In this document: piece after piece, positions 1-8,520 of the stretch
Numbering within the stretch: position 1 is the first letter of the stretch
Layout of the letters: each line of letters opens with the position of its first letter
Source of the DNA: Shewanella sp. Isolate13
Lineage (GTDB): Bacteria > Pseudomonadota > Gammaproteobacteria > Enterobacterales > Shewanellaceae
Direction: 5' to 3'
Length of the DNA stretch: 64,000 nt
NCBI RefSeq assembly: GCF_022398325.1
Contig: NZ_JAKEVD010000009.1
Coordinates: forward strand, 80,864 to 144,863
Notes under the pieces: model-generated
Database searches by the model: none
Told to the model about the DNA's origin: nothing
Seen by the model: the letters and a program-made list of their open reading frames with translations, nothing else
Translations under genes and position numbers: made by a program

Positions 1-1033
1 CGATAGCGGTACGTGCCTTGAAACGATCAAGACCGGCATAACGCTCTGGTAGGCTGTTATCTAAGTCGTTGTTTGCACTGCCATCTGTGTTAACCACTTC
101 GGCGCTTGAGCGGATCGCAGCGTCGATAGTTAAGATGTTGTACATAGGTAGTGCGTGACGCTTACCGACTTCATAGTCGTTAAAGTCGTGAGCAGGCGTG
201 ATCTTCACACAACCTGTACCGAATTCCATATCCACATAATCGTCAGCAACGATAGGGATAAGACGGTTTACGATTGGCAGCAGAATAAACTTACCAATGA
301 GTGATTGATAACGCTCATCGTCTGGGTGAACTGCTACGGCGCTGTCACCAAGCATGGTTTCAGGACGGGTAGTTGCCACTTCTAGATAATCTTTACCATC
401 GGCTGTCAAAGCGCCATCGGCTAGCGGGTAGCGGAAGTGCCACATGCTGCCCTGTTTTTCTTTGTTTTCAACTTCTAAGTCTGAGATAGCCGTGTGCAGG
501 GTCGGATCCCAGTTCACAAGACGCTTACCGCGGTAGATTAGGTCATCTTCATAAAGGCGTACGAATACTTCTTGTACAGCGTTCGATATGCCGTCATCCA
601 TGGTGAAACGTTCACGATCCCAATCGACAGATGCACCAAGGCGGCGTAGCTGCTTAGTGATTGTGCCACCCGAGTGGTTTTTCCAATCCCAGATACGGTC
701 GATAAAGTTTTCACGACCAAGATCGTGACGGCTTAAACCTTCTTCAGCAGCCACTTTACGCTCAACCAGCATCTGTGTGGCGATACCTGCGTGGTCAGTA
801 CCGACCTGCCAAAGGGTGTTCTTGCCCTTCATACGCTGATAACGGATCAAGGTATCCATGATGGTATCTTGGAAGGCATGACCCATGTGCAAGCTACCCG
901 TCACGTTTGGTGGCGGGATCATGATGCAATAGTTGCCTTGAGACTCATCGCCGTGTGGCTTGAAGTAACCTTGCTCTTCCCAGTTTTGGTAGAGAGACTG
1001 TTCGATAGACTGCGGGTTATATGTTTTTTCCAT
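1..1033 (-). CDS. valS: Valine--tRNA ligase, N-terminal part (runs off left edge)
   Basis: Attaches valine to tRNA-Val in the cytoplasm. Reading leftwards from the ATG at 1033 gives about 344 residues that follow E. coli ValS almost residue for residue from the start ([12 protein letters not shown]). The class I nucleotide-binding signature, [13 protein letters not shown], ends at about residue 52. The editing (CP1) domain begins around residue 220 with [10 protein letters not shown]. The KMSKS half, the anticodon domain and the stop codon lie beyond position 1. holC is immediately upstream and ends 20 nt before this start, so the two are probably cotranscribed. The visible part is intact. 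Confidence 0.97.
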   Translation of the reverse strand, partial: MEKTYNPQSIEQSLYQNWEEQGYFKPHGDESQGNYCIMIPPPNVTGSLHMGHAFQDTIMDTLIRYQRMKGKNTLWQVGTDHAGIATQMLVERKVAAEEGLSRHDLGRENFIDRIWDWKNHSGGTITKQLRRLGASVDWDRERFTMDDGISNAVQEVFVRLYEDDLIYRGKRLVNWDPTLHTAISDLEVENKEKQGSMWHFRYPLADGALTADGKDYLEVATTRPETMLGDSAVAVHPDDERYQSLIGKFILLPIVNRLIPIVADDYVDMEFGTGCVKITPAHDFNDYEVGKRHALPMYNILTIDAAIRSSAEVVNTDGSANNDLDNSLPERYAGLDRFKARTAI

Positions 1034-1052
1034 GGGGCGTGTTTATCTCAAA

Positions 1053-1544
1053 CTAAAAATTAATAGGTTGTGTTGCTATATCTTGGGTGCTTAATGCAAT
1101 TCCAAGTGCGCGATACTGCCGGTAGCGATCGCGAGCAATCGCTTTATGGCCATCGTCGTTGGCAACGAAATCGATAATCTGTCCAAAGTTTACCGCAAAT
1201 TGCGGCACTTGGTCTGCAAGATTAATCAGAAGATGACGTTTTTTGTTGGCACCAAGTCTATCAAAGCCAATTTCTACTGGTGCGCCGCCTAACGGACCTT
1301 CACCTTTAAGGTTATGGGGCACGAAAGATTGCGGCTCAAATTGCCATAGTAATTCATCAATAGCATAGGCCTGCTGTTGGTCTTGGCAATGAATGTAGAC
1401 CAATTGCTGAGTGGCAAAGGCTCGCTGCGCTAGTTGGCAGGCAAGTAGATACACTTGCTCCAGCGCCGATTTGGGCGCGTTTGATACTTGCTGTGCATCC
1501 TTTGGCATCAGATAAAACTGGGCCTGATTCTGACTTGGCGACAT
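1053..1544 (-). CDS. holC: DNA polymerase III subunit chi
   Basis: Chi subunit of the clamp-loader complex, which in E. coli links the replisome to single-strand-binding protein through the psi subunit. The 163-residue product has the family layout: a short N-terminal strand (AQFYLMP), a conserved middle (QLVYIHCQDQQQAYAIDELLWQ, residues about 48-69) and the FVPHNL / GAPVEIG segment that shapes the SSB-tail pocket. It is slightly longer than E. coli chi (147 residues), mainly at the C-terminus. It is followed after 20 nt by valS, the usual neighbour. pepA, which precedes holC in E. coli, lies 11 kb away here. Confidence 0.93.
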   Translation of the reverse strand: MSPSQNQAQFYLMPKDAQQVSNAPKSALEQVYLLACQLAQRAFATQQLVYIHCQDQQQAYAIDELLWQFEPQSFVPHNLKGEGPLGGAPVEIGFDRLGANKKRHLLINLADQVPQFAVNFGQIIDFVANDDGHKAIARDRYRQYRALGIALSTQDIATQPINF

Positions 1545-1798
1545 GCTTGAAGACCTGCTCGAAGAGATAGCTTGCTATTGCTTCTGCTTTTTGGCTGACG
1601 AAAGAGAGGATTTTACACTAAAAGTCGCTCAGAGATCAGCCTCTAATCGCGGATTTATTTATCGACAAATTCAGCCGTCCTCTATCGCTTATCATGCAGT
1701 AGGCTTTGGGTCTGTGTGGCAACAAGCGCAAACAGTACATTTTACTAATAGAGCGGCTGTGGTTACACTCCATGCAATTGTCGTTATTAGCCCATACT

Positions 1799-3088
1799 AT
1801 GAAATTTTCCGACCTTAATCTTAGCGCCGAAATCCTATCTAAACTACCAAGCAAGCTGGTGAACGCCACCGAAATACAACGACTTGCTATCCCAGAAATA
1901 CTCACTGGGAAAGATCTGTTAGCACTGGCACAAACTGGCAGCGGTAAAACCTATGCTTTTGGTTTACCACTGCTGCAAAACATTATCCATGGTGATACCC
2001 ACTCGGGGGAGATAGAGGCGCTGGTGTTAGTGCCCACTCGTGAGTTGGCGTTGCAAGTGGGTGATGCGCTTAAGTTAGTCTCTGTTAGCACTGTGATAAC
2101 TGTATTGTGTGGTGGTGTTGATAAGGCTGAGCAGATTAAGGCGCTAGAGCTGCATAGATTACAGAGAAAACCACAGCTTGTGGTGGCAACGCCTGGCAGG
2201 TTATTGGATCTGTTACGTGAGCAGCACCTTTCACTGGCCTCGGTAACACAGCTAGTATTCGATGAAGCCGATAGACTGATGGATATGGGTTTTTGGCCAG
2301 ATCTAGAGCGCATACTCGAGTATATCCCCAGCAAGCGACAGACATTACTATTTTCGGCGACCCTTGCACCAGAGCTAAATAAAAAGGCGCTCGATTTGCT
2401 GCATAAGCCAGTTAAGGTCGCAGCGCAGGCTGCTAATAGTGTGGCTGCCGATATTAATGAGTCGTTTTATTTGATTAATAAAGGCGATAAGGCGAGGGCA
2501 TTAATCGCGCTGATTCAAAGACAGCAATGGCCGCAGGTGTTGGTATTTATCAATGCAAAGGATGATGCTGATAAACTTGTTAAACGATTAGTAAAGGCGG
2601 GCATCAACGCTAGCGCTTTGCACGGTGATAAAGCGCAGCTTGATAGACAGCAAACATTAGCCGACTTCAAGTCGCTTAAGTTAGCGGTTTTAGTCACCAC
2701 AGATCTGTTATCTCGCGGCATACATATTGATGCCTTGCCGGTGGTTATCAATCTGGATCTTCCTGCTAGCGCACCTGTCTATGTTCACCGTATTGGCCGT
2801 ACAGCACGTGCTGGTGATAAAGGCCTTGCGATCTCCTTAGTGTGTCATGGTGAAGCTGATTGTCTTAAGGCCATCGGGCAATTAACCCATCGAGAGCTGA
2901 CGCTCGAGAGACTTGATGGATTTGAGGTGACCGACAAACCGTCGACAGGAGAGAGTAAGCGAGCACCGCGTGATAAAAAGGCCAATCGCCGCAGCCAAAA
3001 CAAACGCAGTGCCAAAGATTTTGTTTCTAAAAAGCCTGTAGCTAAGAAACCTGCAGTTAAGAAACCGAGCACGGCTAAGCAGCCGTGA
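1799..3088 (+). CDS. DEAD-box ATP-dependent RNA helicase
   Basis: Probable RNA remodelling enzyme of the RhlE/DbpA-type DEAD-box group. The ATG at 1799 is chosen because the protein then begins MKFSDLNLSAEIL, a normal family start, and the Q motif follows. Motifs in order: AQTGSGKT (Walker A), PTRELA, TPGRLLD, DEAD within FDEADRLMDMGF, FSATL, and HRIGRTARAG in the second RecA domain. The last 60 or so residues are basic and low in complexity (repeated KKP units), probably an RNA-binding tail. It is divergent from holC and is followed after 42 nt by a LysR gene on the same strand. The exact subfamily is uncertain. Confidence 0.93.
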   Translation: MKFSDLNLSAEILSKLPSKLVNATEIQRLAIPEILTGKDLLALAQTGSGKTYAFGLPLLQNIIHGDTHSGEIEALVLVPTRELALQVGDALKLVSVSTVITVLCGGVDKAEQIKALELHRLQRKPQLVVATPGRLLDLLREQHLSLASVTQLVFDEADRLMDMGFWPDLERILEYIPSKRQTLLFSATLAPELNKKALDLLHKPVKVAAQAANSVAADINESFYLINKGDKARALIALIQRQQWPQVLVFINAKDDADKLVKRLVKAGINASALHGDKAQLDRQQTLADFKSLKLAVLVTTDLLSRGIHIDALPVVINLDLPASAPVYVHRIGRTARAGDKGLAISLVCHGEADCLKAIGQLTHRELTLERLDGFEVTDKPSTGESKRAPRDKKANRRSQNKRSAKDFVSKKPVAKKPAVKKPSTAKQP

Positions 3089-3130
3089 GCGGTTTGAATG
3101 CTGGGTTGACCAATTAGATTGGGAGTTTAG

Positions 3131-4039
3131 ATGGATCAATTAGGTGCAATGAAAGCCTTTGTGCGTGTGGTACAAACCGGTAGCTTTTCTGCTGCAGCCA
3201 GAGAGCAGAATACTACGCAGGCTACAATCAGTAAGAAAGTCGCTGCCTTAGAGAGTCTGCTAGGGGCAAAATTACTCACTCGCAGCAGTCGTGAGCTTTC
3301 GATGACTGAGGTCGGTGCGGTTTATTATGAAAACTGCGTGGCGATTATCGCTGAGCTCGATGAGGCGCAGGCTCAGGTGCGATCTCAGCAAGCGTCACCG
3401 AAAGGTATTTTGCGCGTTACGGCACCTGTAGTTTTTGGCTGTCAGTTTATTGCGCCTATCTTGGGTGACTTCCTTAAAAGTTACCCTGAGATAAAAGTCG
3501 ATCTGATGCTCAGTGATAAGCATGTGGATCTCGTCGCCGAAGGAGTCGATGTCGCTATTCGTGCTAAGCAACTCGAGGATTCCTCCTTGGTGGCAAGGCA
3601 TCTATTCGATAATCCTTTAGTTGCGGTAGCTTCGCCACAATACCTAAATCGTTTTGGCGAGCCTAAAGCGCCTTCTGAACTCAAATCCCATAACTGTATC
3701 GTCTACTCGATGTTGAAGTCGGTCAATATCTGGCACTTTGAACAGACTGGTGGAAGTGTTGATGATATTGCGGTGCCTGTGAGTGGTAATTGTCGCTGTG
3801 ATAATGGCGAGGCGATATTACAGTTGGCACTAGATGGTGTTGGTATTGCCCAGCTACCGACCTGGATGGTGGATGAACATATTGAACAGGGGAAGCTAAA
3901 TAGAATTATGCCTAATTATCTTTCTCACCCCTTACCTTTCAATGCTATCTACCCCCAGAGTCGTTATGTGCCGTTAAAAGTTCGCTGCTTTATTGATTAT
4001 CTAAAGCAGCGTTTAGCCGAAGACTCAAGCTATCGCTAA
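3131..4039 (+). CDS. LysR-family transcriptional regulator
   Basis: A 302-residue protein with the N-terminal winged helix-turn-helix typical of LysR proteins (residues 1-60, with GSFSAAAREQNTTQATISKKVAALE). A periplasmic-binding-like effector domain follows, beginning near GILRVTAP. The closest recognisable type is the large DsdC/AaeR/CrgA-like branch. The effector cannot be deduced. It converges on the peroxiredoxin-like gene at 4061, so it is not in the divergent arrangement that usually marks a LysR target. Its own targets are unknown. Confidence 0.92.
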   Translation: MDQLGAMKAFVRVVQTGSFSAAAREQNTTQATISKKVAALESLLGAKLLTRSSRELSMTEVGAVYYENCVAIIAELDEAQAQVRSQQASPKGILRVTAPVVFGCQFIAPILGDFLKSYPEIKVDLMLSDKHVDLVAEGVDVAIRAKQLEDSSLVARHLFDNPLVAVASPQYLNRFGEPKAPSELKSHNCIVYSMLKSVNIWHFEQTGGSVDDIAVPVSGNCRCDNGEAILQLALDGVGIAQLPTWMVDEHIEQGKLNRIMPNYLSHPLPFNAIYPQSRYVPLKVRCFIDYLKQRLAEDSSYR

Positions 4040-4060
4040 GCGCTGTAATCAGCTCTAGGA

Positions 4061-4594
4061 TTAACGATAAGTGCCACGGATAGGGTAATTATTTTCAGGG
4101 TCACGGATAAAGGAGAGTCCTGATAATAAAGTGGCGAGCTCTGGACGAGCAAAGGGCCCATTGGAAATATCAATGAGTTGTACTGTGCCTTTGTCGTTAA
4201 TCACAAACAAGCCGGGCTCGGCAAAGGGATGATCGGTCTCTTTTTCTGAGCGCGGGTGAGAGATATAAAGCCCAAGCTGCTGCATATGCTCAATAGTGAG
4301 GTTGTAAGCGATAGGGAAGCTGACTGTTAATTGAGTCTTGTGAAACTGTGCCTGCTCGAGAGAGTCGGCCGATGCGGCAACGATATCGATGCCTAACTTC
4401 ATAAAATCAGCTGCTAACTTTTCCAGCTCATTGAGATAGCGCGTGCACAGTGGACAGTGCTTGCCACGATAAATGATCACTAACCGCCAGTCATAACCTG
4501 AAGCGGGCGTACCAAGAGAGATTGACTCGCCCGTTAAGGCGGGCAGTTGAATGCTAGGAAAGGCCGCTCCTGCAGTAAACTTCATTGATGCCAT
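4061..4594 (-). CDS. AhpC/TSA-family peroxiredoxin-like protein
   Basis: Thioredoxin-fold protein of 177 residues. The segment IIYRGKHCPLCTRYLNELEKL (about residues 39-59) carries a CPLC motif where peroxiredoxins and thioredoxins place the reactive cysteine. The flanking strands and the later VINDKGTV segment fit the AhpC/TSA fold. This type is often labelled peroxiredoxin-like (PRX-like2). A role in reducing peroxides or disulfides is inferred from the fold, and the substrate is unknown. No signal peptide is seen, so it is probably cytoplasmic. The SnoaL-like gene lies upstream on the same strand, with a hairpin between the two. Confidence 0.85.
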   Translation of the reverse strand: MASMKFTAGAAFPSIQLPALTGESISLGTPASGYDWRLVIIYRGKHCPLCTRYLNELEKLAADFMKLGIDIVAASADSLEQAQFHKTQLTVSFPIAYNLTIEHMQQLGLYISHPRSEKETDHPFAEPGLFVINDKGTVQLIDISNGPFARPELATLLSGLSFIRDPENNYPIRGTYR

Positions 4595-4647
4595 ATCATT
4601 ATCCTTATTAGGCTTATAGCCCGCAAATGTGTACCCGTTTTTAGGAG

Positions 4648-4675
4648 GGATAAAGGTCTGTGACGGCCTTTATCC
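4648..4675 (-). terminator. Hairpin between SnoaL-like and peroxiredoxin-like genes
   Basis: A perfect 9-bp inverted repeat (GGATAAAGG / CCTTTATCC) with a 10-nt loop lies between the stop of the SnoaL-like gene and the start of the peroxiredoxin-like gene, both on the minus strand. No long U tract follows, so it may be a weak terminator, an attenuator or an mRNA-processing or stability element. Confidence 0.5.
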
Positions 4676-4694
4676 ACCTACTGCTGTCAAAAGA

Positions 4695-5231
4695 TTAGAT
4701 TGAGATGTAATTGTAGCTGTCATCTTGATGATTGCGTTTACCGCGGTATTTATCGCTGAAATTATCGGCCCAAATTGCTGTGGCATTCTGGCTTTGGTTC
4801 CAGTCGAATACGGTAGAGCGATGTTTAATCTTCCATACACCATCACGGCGCTCGAAGCGGAAATGGTGTCGGCCACCTAAGATGCCCTCTTTATCGACAC
4901 CGTCCTCTTCATGTACATGGTAGGCCCAGACATAAGCTTCAGCGGTAGCAGTATCACCATCGATCTCGATAAGAGGATTACTAATTCTGTGCTGTGTGGC
5001 TTTTAAGGCCCTGAAGCCTTCCATTGCAGGCTCAACAAATTGATGAGCGTTATCATTGTAAAAGAATAGCTCTGGGAAAATAGGATCTTGATGTTCCTCA
5101 ATGGCATCTTCCCAGTAGGTTGATTTCATTAAGTCGCCATCGACTCTATCTAGCGCACGAGCGAATTTGTACATAAGCTCGGTCATCTCTTGTTTGTCTA
5201 GTAACTGCTGAAGTTTTTGCTGCATATCCAT
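4695..5231 (-). CDS. SnoaL-like / NTF2-fold protein
   Basis: A 178-residue protein of the cone-shaped NTF2/SnoaL fold (SnoaL_4-like). It has the typical opening helix (LLDKQEMTELMYKFARALDRVD, residues about 10-31), a middle strand with TATAEAYVWAYH, and GGRHHFRFERRDGVWKIKHR near the end. The family includes dehydratases, isomerases and the small subunits of ring-hydroxylating dioxygenases, so the fold alone does not give a reaction. The start ATG at 5231 is followed six bases on by a second in-frame ATG. It lies upstream of the peroxiredoxin-like gene on the same strand, separated by 100 nt that contain a hairpin. No specific substrate is suggested. Confidence 0.75.
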   Translation of the reverse strand: MDMQQKLQQLLDKQEMTELMYKFARALDRVDGDLMKSTYWEDAIEEHQDPIFPELFFYNDNAHQFVEPAMEGFRALKATQHRISNPLIEIDGDTATAEAYVWAYHVHEEDGVDKEGILGGRHHFRFERRDGVWKIKHRSTVFDWNQSQNATAIWADNFSDKYRGKRNHQDDSYNYISI

Positions 5232-5700
5232 GGTGGGATCCTCGTGTCATTTTCATTTGGTTTAATTAGCCGCCGAAACTCAAGTTGCCGAAGGCGTCAA
5301 TGGGCTGTTAAAGCGATGGCAAGATATTAGCTATTCTCTTTTGTTTTGATAACTAGCGTTATATCTATAGCAGCTATTCCTTTATGGAATGGCGGGGGTG
5401 GTTTGTGCTCTAAAAAGTTGTGGAATTTGATGGGTATGAAAGTAATTTGTGACTATTTTCTATACAAATAAGGGCTTGGGTGAGGCTCTTAATATCTGCC
5501 GATATGATAAAAATTTAATCGATCACATTGGTCAATTTATTAGCTGGTGAGTTCTCTGTATTGGGGATATACTCCGCGATCGCGCCAATAGTGATTGGTC
5601 ATTATTCGTTGTTCTACTATTAGGGAAGTCAGTACCGCTAAGAACAAATAATGATATGCAGTAAAGGGATAGTGTGTTTTTTGTTTTGGTAAGGTGCTAG
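5232..5700. other. Intergenic region between divergent SnoaL-like gene and paeA
   Basis: About 470 bp with no convincing coding sequence. It must hold the promoters of the two divergent flanking genes. It is AT-rich and contains a GCGATCGC palindrome near 5577-5584. The paeA ribosome-binding site (TAAGGTG) lies just before the ATG at 5701. No riboswitch-like fold was recognised. Confidence 0.5.
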
Positions 5701-7023
5701 ATGAGCTTCTTTGATAATGCTGTGATTATATTGATCCTGATTGGAGTCAGTTGTTTTTTCTCTATGTCTGAAATTGCCCTTGCGGCTGGGCGTAAAATTC
5801 GTCTGCGTCAGCTTGCGTCTGAAGGAGATGCACGGGCAGACAAGGTGTTGCTGCTGCAATCTCAGCCAGGTAACTTTTTTACCGTGGTACAGATTGGCCT
5901 GAACGCGGTAGCCATCATGGGCGGTATCGTGGGTGAGTCAGCCTTTACGCCTTATTTTCACTCGTTCCTTTCAAGTTGGTTGAGCGGCCCTTGGCTAGAT
6001 AAGATGAGTTTCTTACTCTCTTTTGTCTTCGTGACTAGCCTGTTTATCTTAATCGCTGACTTGATGCCTAAACGTCTAGCCATGGCGTTTCCTGAAAAGG
6101 TAGCCATGACCTTTGTTGGCCCTATGATGGTCTGCATCGTGGTACTCAAGCCTTTAGTGTGGTTCTTTAACGGCTTAGCTAATTTTGTGTTCCGTGTTCT
6201 GCAAATTCAAACGGCACGTAACGATGCGGTGACCTCCGATGATATCTATGCGGTGATGGACGCAGGCGCAGAAGCGGGTGTACTCGATAAAGGCGATCAG
6301 CTAATGATGGAAAAAGTGTTTGAGATGCAAACCATTCCAGTGACTGCAGCCATGACGGCTCGTGAGAGCTTAGCGTATTTCTTGCTACAAGATAGCGAAG
6401 AGGAAATTAAGGCCAAGATTGCCCAGCAACCTCACTCTAACTTCTTAGTCTGTGATGAGCAGTTAGACACAGTTGTGGGTATTGTTAACGCTAAGAAGTT
6501 ACTTATCTGCTTAATTAACGGTGAAAACATAAGCCTTAAAGATAAGAACTTGGTGAGTAATTGCTTTATTATTCCAGACACCCTAAGTCTGTCGGAGTCG
6601 ATGGATTATTTTAAGAATTGCCGAGCGGATTTTGCGGTAGTCATGAACGAGTACTCTTTGGTTGTGGGTGTAGTGACGGCTAAAGACTTACAAGATGCGG
6701 TGATGGGCGCCTGGTCTTTACCCGAGAGTGAAGAGCAGATCATTGCCCGCGATGAACGTTCTTGGCTGATGGATGGCGTGACACCGATTATTGATGTTAT
6801 GCGAGCGTTAGATATTGAAGAGTTTCCGCAAAACCATAACTACGAAACCATCGCCGGATTTATGATGTTTATGCTGCGTAAGATCCCAAAGTGCACTGAT
6901 GCGGTTGTTCATGCTGGTTATAAGTTCGAAGTGGTCGATGTGGATAGCTATAAAGTGGATCAACTGCTGGTCACTCGTATCGATGAGTCGAGTAAGGCTG
7001 AAGAGTTAGAGCTCAAGGCTTAA
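5701..7023 (+). CDS. paeA: PaeA/YtfL-type inner-membrane transporter (DUF21-CBS-CorC)
   Basis: Inner-membrane protein of the CNNM/HlyC-CorC family. In E. coli and Salmonella the orthologue (YtfL, renamed PaeA) protects stationary-phase cells from cadaverine and putrescine, probably by export. The 440 residues align throughout with E. coli YtfL: FFSMSEIALAAGRKI at the start of the DUF21 membrane domain, NPFFT-like PGNFFTVVQIGLNAVAI, then SDDIYAVMDAGAEAGVL, two CBS domains (about 205-330) and a C-terminal CorC_HlyC domain (NYETIAGFMMFMLRKIPK). It ends at a perfect 11-bp hairpin (7102-7127). A polyamine-catabolic cluster lies at the other end of the window, but nothing shows the two are linked. 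Confidence 0.92.
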   Translation: MSFFDNAVIILILIGVSCFFSMSEIALAAGRKIRLRQLASEGDARADKVLLLQSQPGNFFTVVQIGLNAVAIMGGIVGESAFTPYFHSFLSSWLSGPWLDKMSFLLSFVFVTSLFILIADLMPKRLAMAFPEKVAMTFVGPMMVCIVVLKPLVWFFNGLANFVFRVLQIQTARNDAVTSDDIYAVMDAGAEAGVLDKGDQLMMEKVFEMQTIPVTAAMTARESLAYFLLQDSEEEIKAKIAQQPHSNFLVCDEQLDTVVGIVNAKKLLICLINGENISLKDKNLVSNCFIIPDTLSLSESMDYFKNCRADFAVVMNEYSLVVGVVTAKDLQDAVMGAWSLPESEEQIIARDERSWLMDGVTPIIDVMRALDIEEFPQNHNYETIAGFMMFMLRKIPKCTDAVVHAGYKFEVVDVDSYKVDQLLVTRIDESSKAEELELKA

Positions 7024-7101
7024 TACTTAAGGCTTGGCGTTAAACCTAGCTCTTTACACTCAATAATGGACGCAAGATGCTGTAACGATTGAGTCTAGTC
7101 A

Positions 7102-7127
7102 AAGGTGAGTCAAATCTGACTCACCTT
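7102..7127 (+). terminator. Hairpin after paeA
   Basis: A perfect 11-bp stem (AAGGTGAGTCA / TGACTCACCTT) with a 4-nt loop, about 80 nt after the paeA stop. No strong U tract follows. It is probably the transcript end, or a 3' stabilising hairpin. Confidence 0.65.
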
Positions 7128-7290
7128 CATGTTTATAATTATTACCGAATAGCCATTTTCAGCTACCAACTCACGACTCTTAATACAACGTTCACTTCCC
7201 ACTCTCTACTCTTTACTCACTATTCTTTACAAAGAATGAATCTGTGTGGCTGAGCTTGATAGGCTTGTATCGCTCGAGCGTAGGAGAATC

Positions 7291-8520
7291 TTAGGCGTGA
7301 TAACTTGCTATCTTTTGCTGTAGCTGATGTTTATCAACTTTTAGTAACCAGCTTTGATGCCAATCAGTTAGGCGTTCAACCGGCATCGGTGCTGCTATGT
7401 AATAGCCTTGTGCTAAGGTACAGCCTAATAATTGCAATCGCTGCCACAAGGCTTGGGTCTCAACGCCTTCGGCTACCGACTTAAGCTCGAGTCGAGTGCT
7501 CAACAGTAAGCAAGCCTCAACAATGGCCGCTGCCGTTTTGCTGTTTTCCATAGCTCTAATAAAGCTCATGTCTACCTTTAGTGAATCAAAAGGCAGGGTA
7601 TCTAGCAGGGTCAAGGATGAGTAGCCTGTACCAAAATCATCGATAGATAGATTAAAGCCGTGCATCGCTAGACGTGAAGCCGACTTCAGTGCTCTGCCGG
7701 TATTTTCCAAAGCATCTGATTCGGTGATTTCAAAATAGACCTGCTTACATAGGTTGGGCTGTTGTTTGGCAATATCCAGTAATCGGTCGACGAAGTGGCT
7801 ATGCATTAAAGTCATAGGGGTGATGTTGATCGCCACCGAACGACCTGCAAGATGCGCTTGGTGTTGCAAGATGTAATTGACACTCAAGAGTGCTAACTCA
7901 GCATCTTTTTGCATCTTACTCAATTGAGGCAGAAAACTGGTTGGCGGTAATACTCCCAAGATCGGGTGGACAAAGCGAATTAGTGCTTCACAAGATTGCC
8001 ACTCGGCGTTATCGAATGCGACCAAAGGTTGGAAGTAGGGCTTTATCCAGCCCTGTTCAAGGGCGTGCTCAAGTTCTTTCTCGGTGAAGGCTTTACTCTT
8101 TATTGAGCCATGACTGGCAAATGTTGAATTTGTCAGATTCTCGACATAGGCCAAGTGTAATAGCTCTTTGAGGATATTTATCTTTACGGGCTTGCTAATG
8201 GCACCAATCACTTTTAAGTGATAGCTCATACACATTTTCTGTACGGTATCGAGTACGATCTGATTGCTGGCACTAGTGATAATGATGGAGCCGGTAAACA
8301 TGAGTTCACTGATATGACTCAAGAAGGTAATTCCATCCATCTCAGGCATTTTCAGATCGCATAGCAGTATGTCAGGTTTGAAGTTTGCCATTATCTGTAG
8401 TGCTTCAACACCAGAGGCTGCAGTTCTAATCTGCGAAATCTTAGGTGTTGTGATCAGTTCGAGTTGCATTTGCATCGCTTCGCGCTGAAATAGATGATCT
8501 TCAATCAGTAAGATTTTCAT
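7291..8520 (-). CDS. Response regulator with EAL (c-di-GMP phosphodiesterase) output
   Basis: A 409-residue protein. Residues 1-120 are a receiver domain with the acidic pair near residue 7, phospho-acceptor D55 (LLCDLKMPEMDG), S83 and K110. Residues about 145-395 are an EAL domain with the catalytic EAL at 178-180, an INITP segment, EITES, DDFGTGYSS and an EGVET loop. All the motifs expected of an active phosphodiesterase are present. It should cleave cyclic di-GMP when its receiver is phosphorylated. Its start overlaps the stop of the hybrid kinase by 4 nt, so the kinase phosphorelay is its likely input. The RocR-like receiver-EAL layout paired with an EvgS-like sensor resembles known virulence/biofilm phosphorelays. 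Confidence 0.92.
   Translation of the reverse strand: MKILLIEDHLFQREAMQMQLELITTPKISQIRTAASGVEALQIMANFKPDILLCDLKMPEMDGITFLSHISELMFTGSIIITSASNQIVLDTVQKMCMSYHLKVIGAISKPVKINILKELLHLAYVENLTNSTFASHGSIKSKAFTEKELEHALEQGWIKPYFQPLVAFDNAEWQSCEALIRFVHPILGVLPPTSFLPQLSKMQKDAELALLSVNYILQHQAHLAGRSVAINITPMTLMHSHFVDRLLDIAKQQPNLCKQVYFEITESDALENTGRALKSASRLAMHGFNLSIDDFGTGYSSLTLLDTLPFDSLKVDMSFIRAMENSKTAAAIVEACLLLSTRLELKSVAEGVETQALWQRLQLLGCTLAQGYYIAAPMPVERLTDWHQSWLLKVDKHQLQQKIASYHA

Noticed and set aside
572..579. TTGTACAG inside valS, similar to the MlrA-type half-site
   Set aside because: A single imperfect half-site within a conserved coding sequence, without a partner repeat.
5232..5700. A possible metal-sensing riboswitch before paeA
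   Set aside because: No conserved riboswitch core was recognised; only ordinary AT-rich promoter-like sequence is visible.
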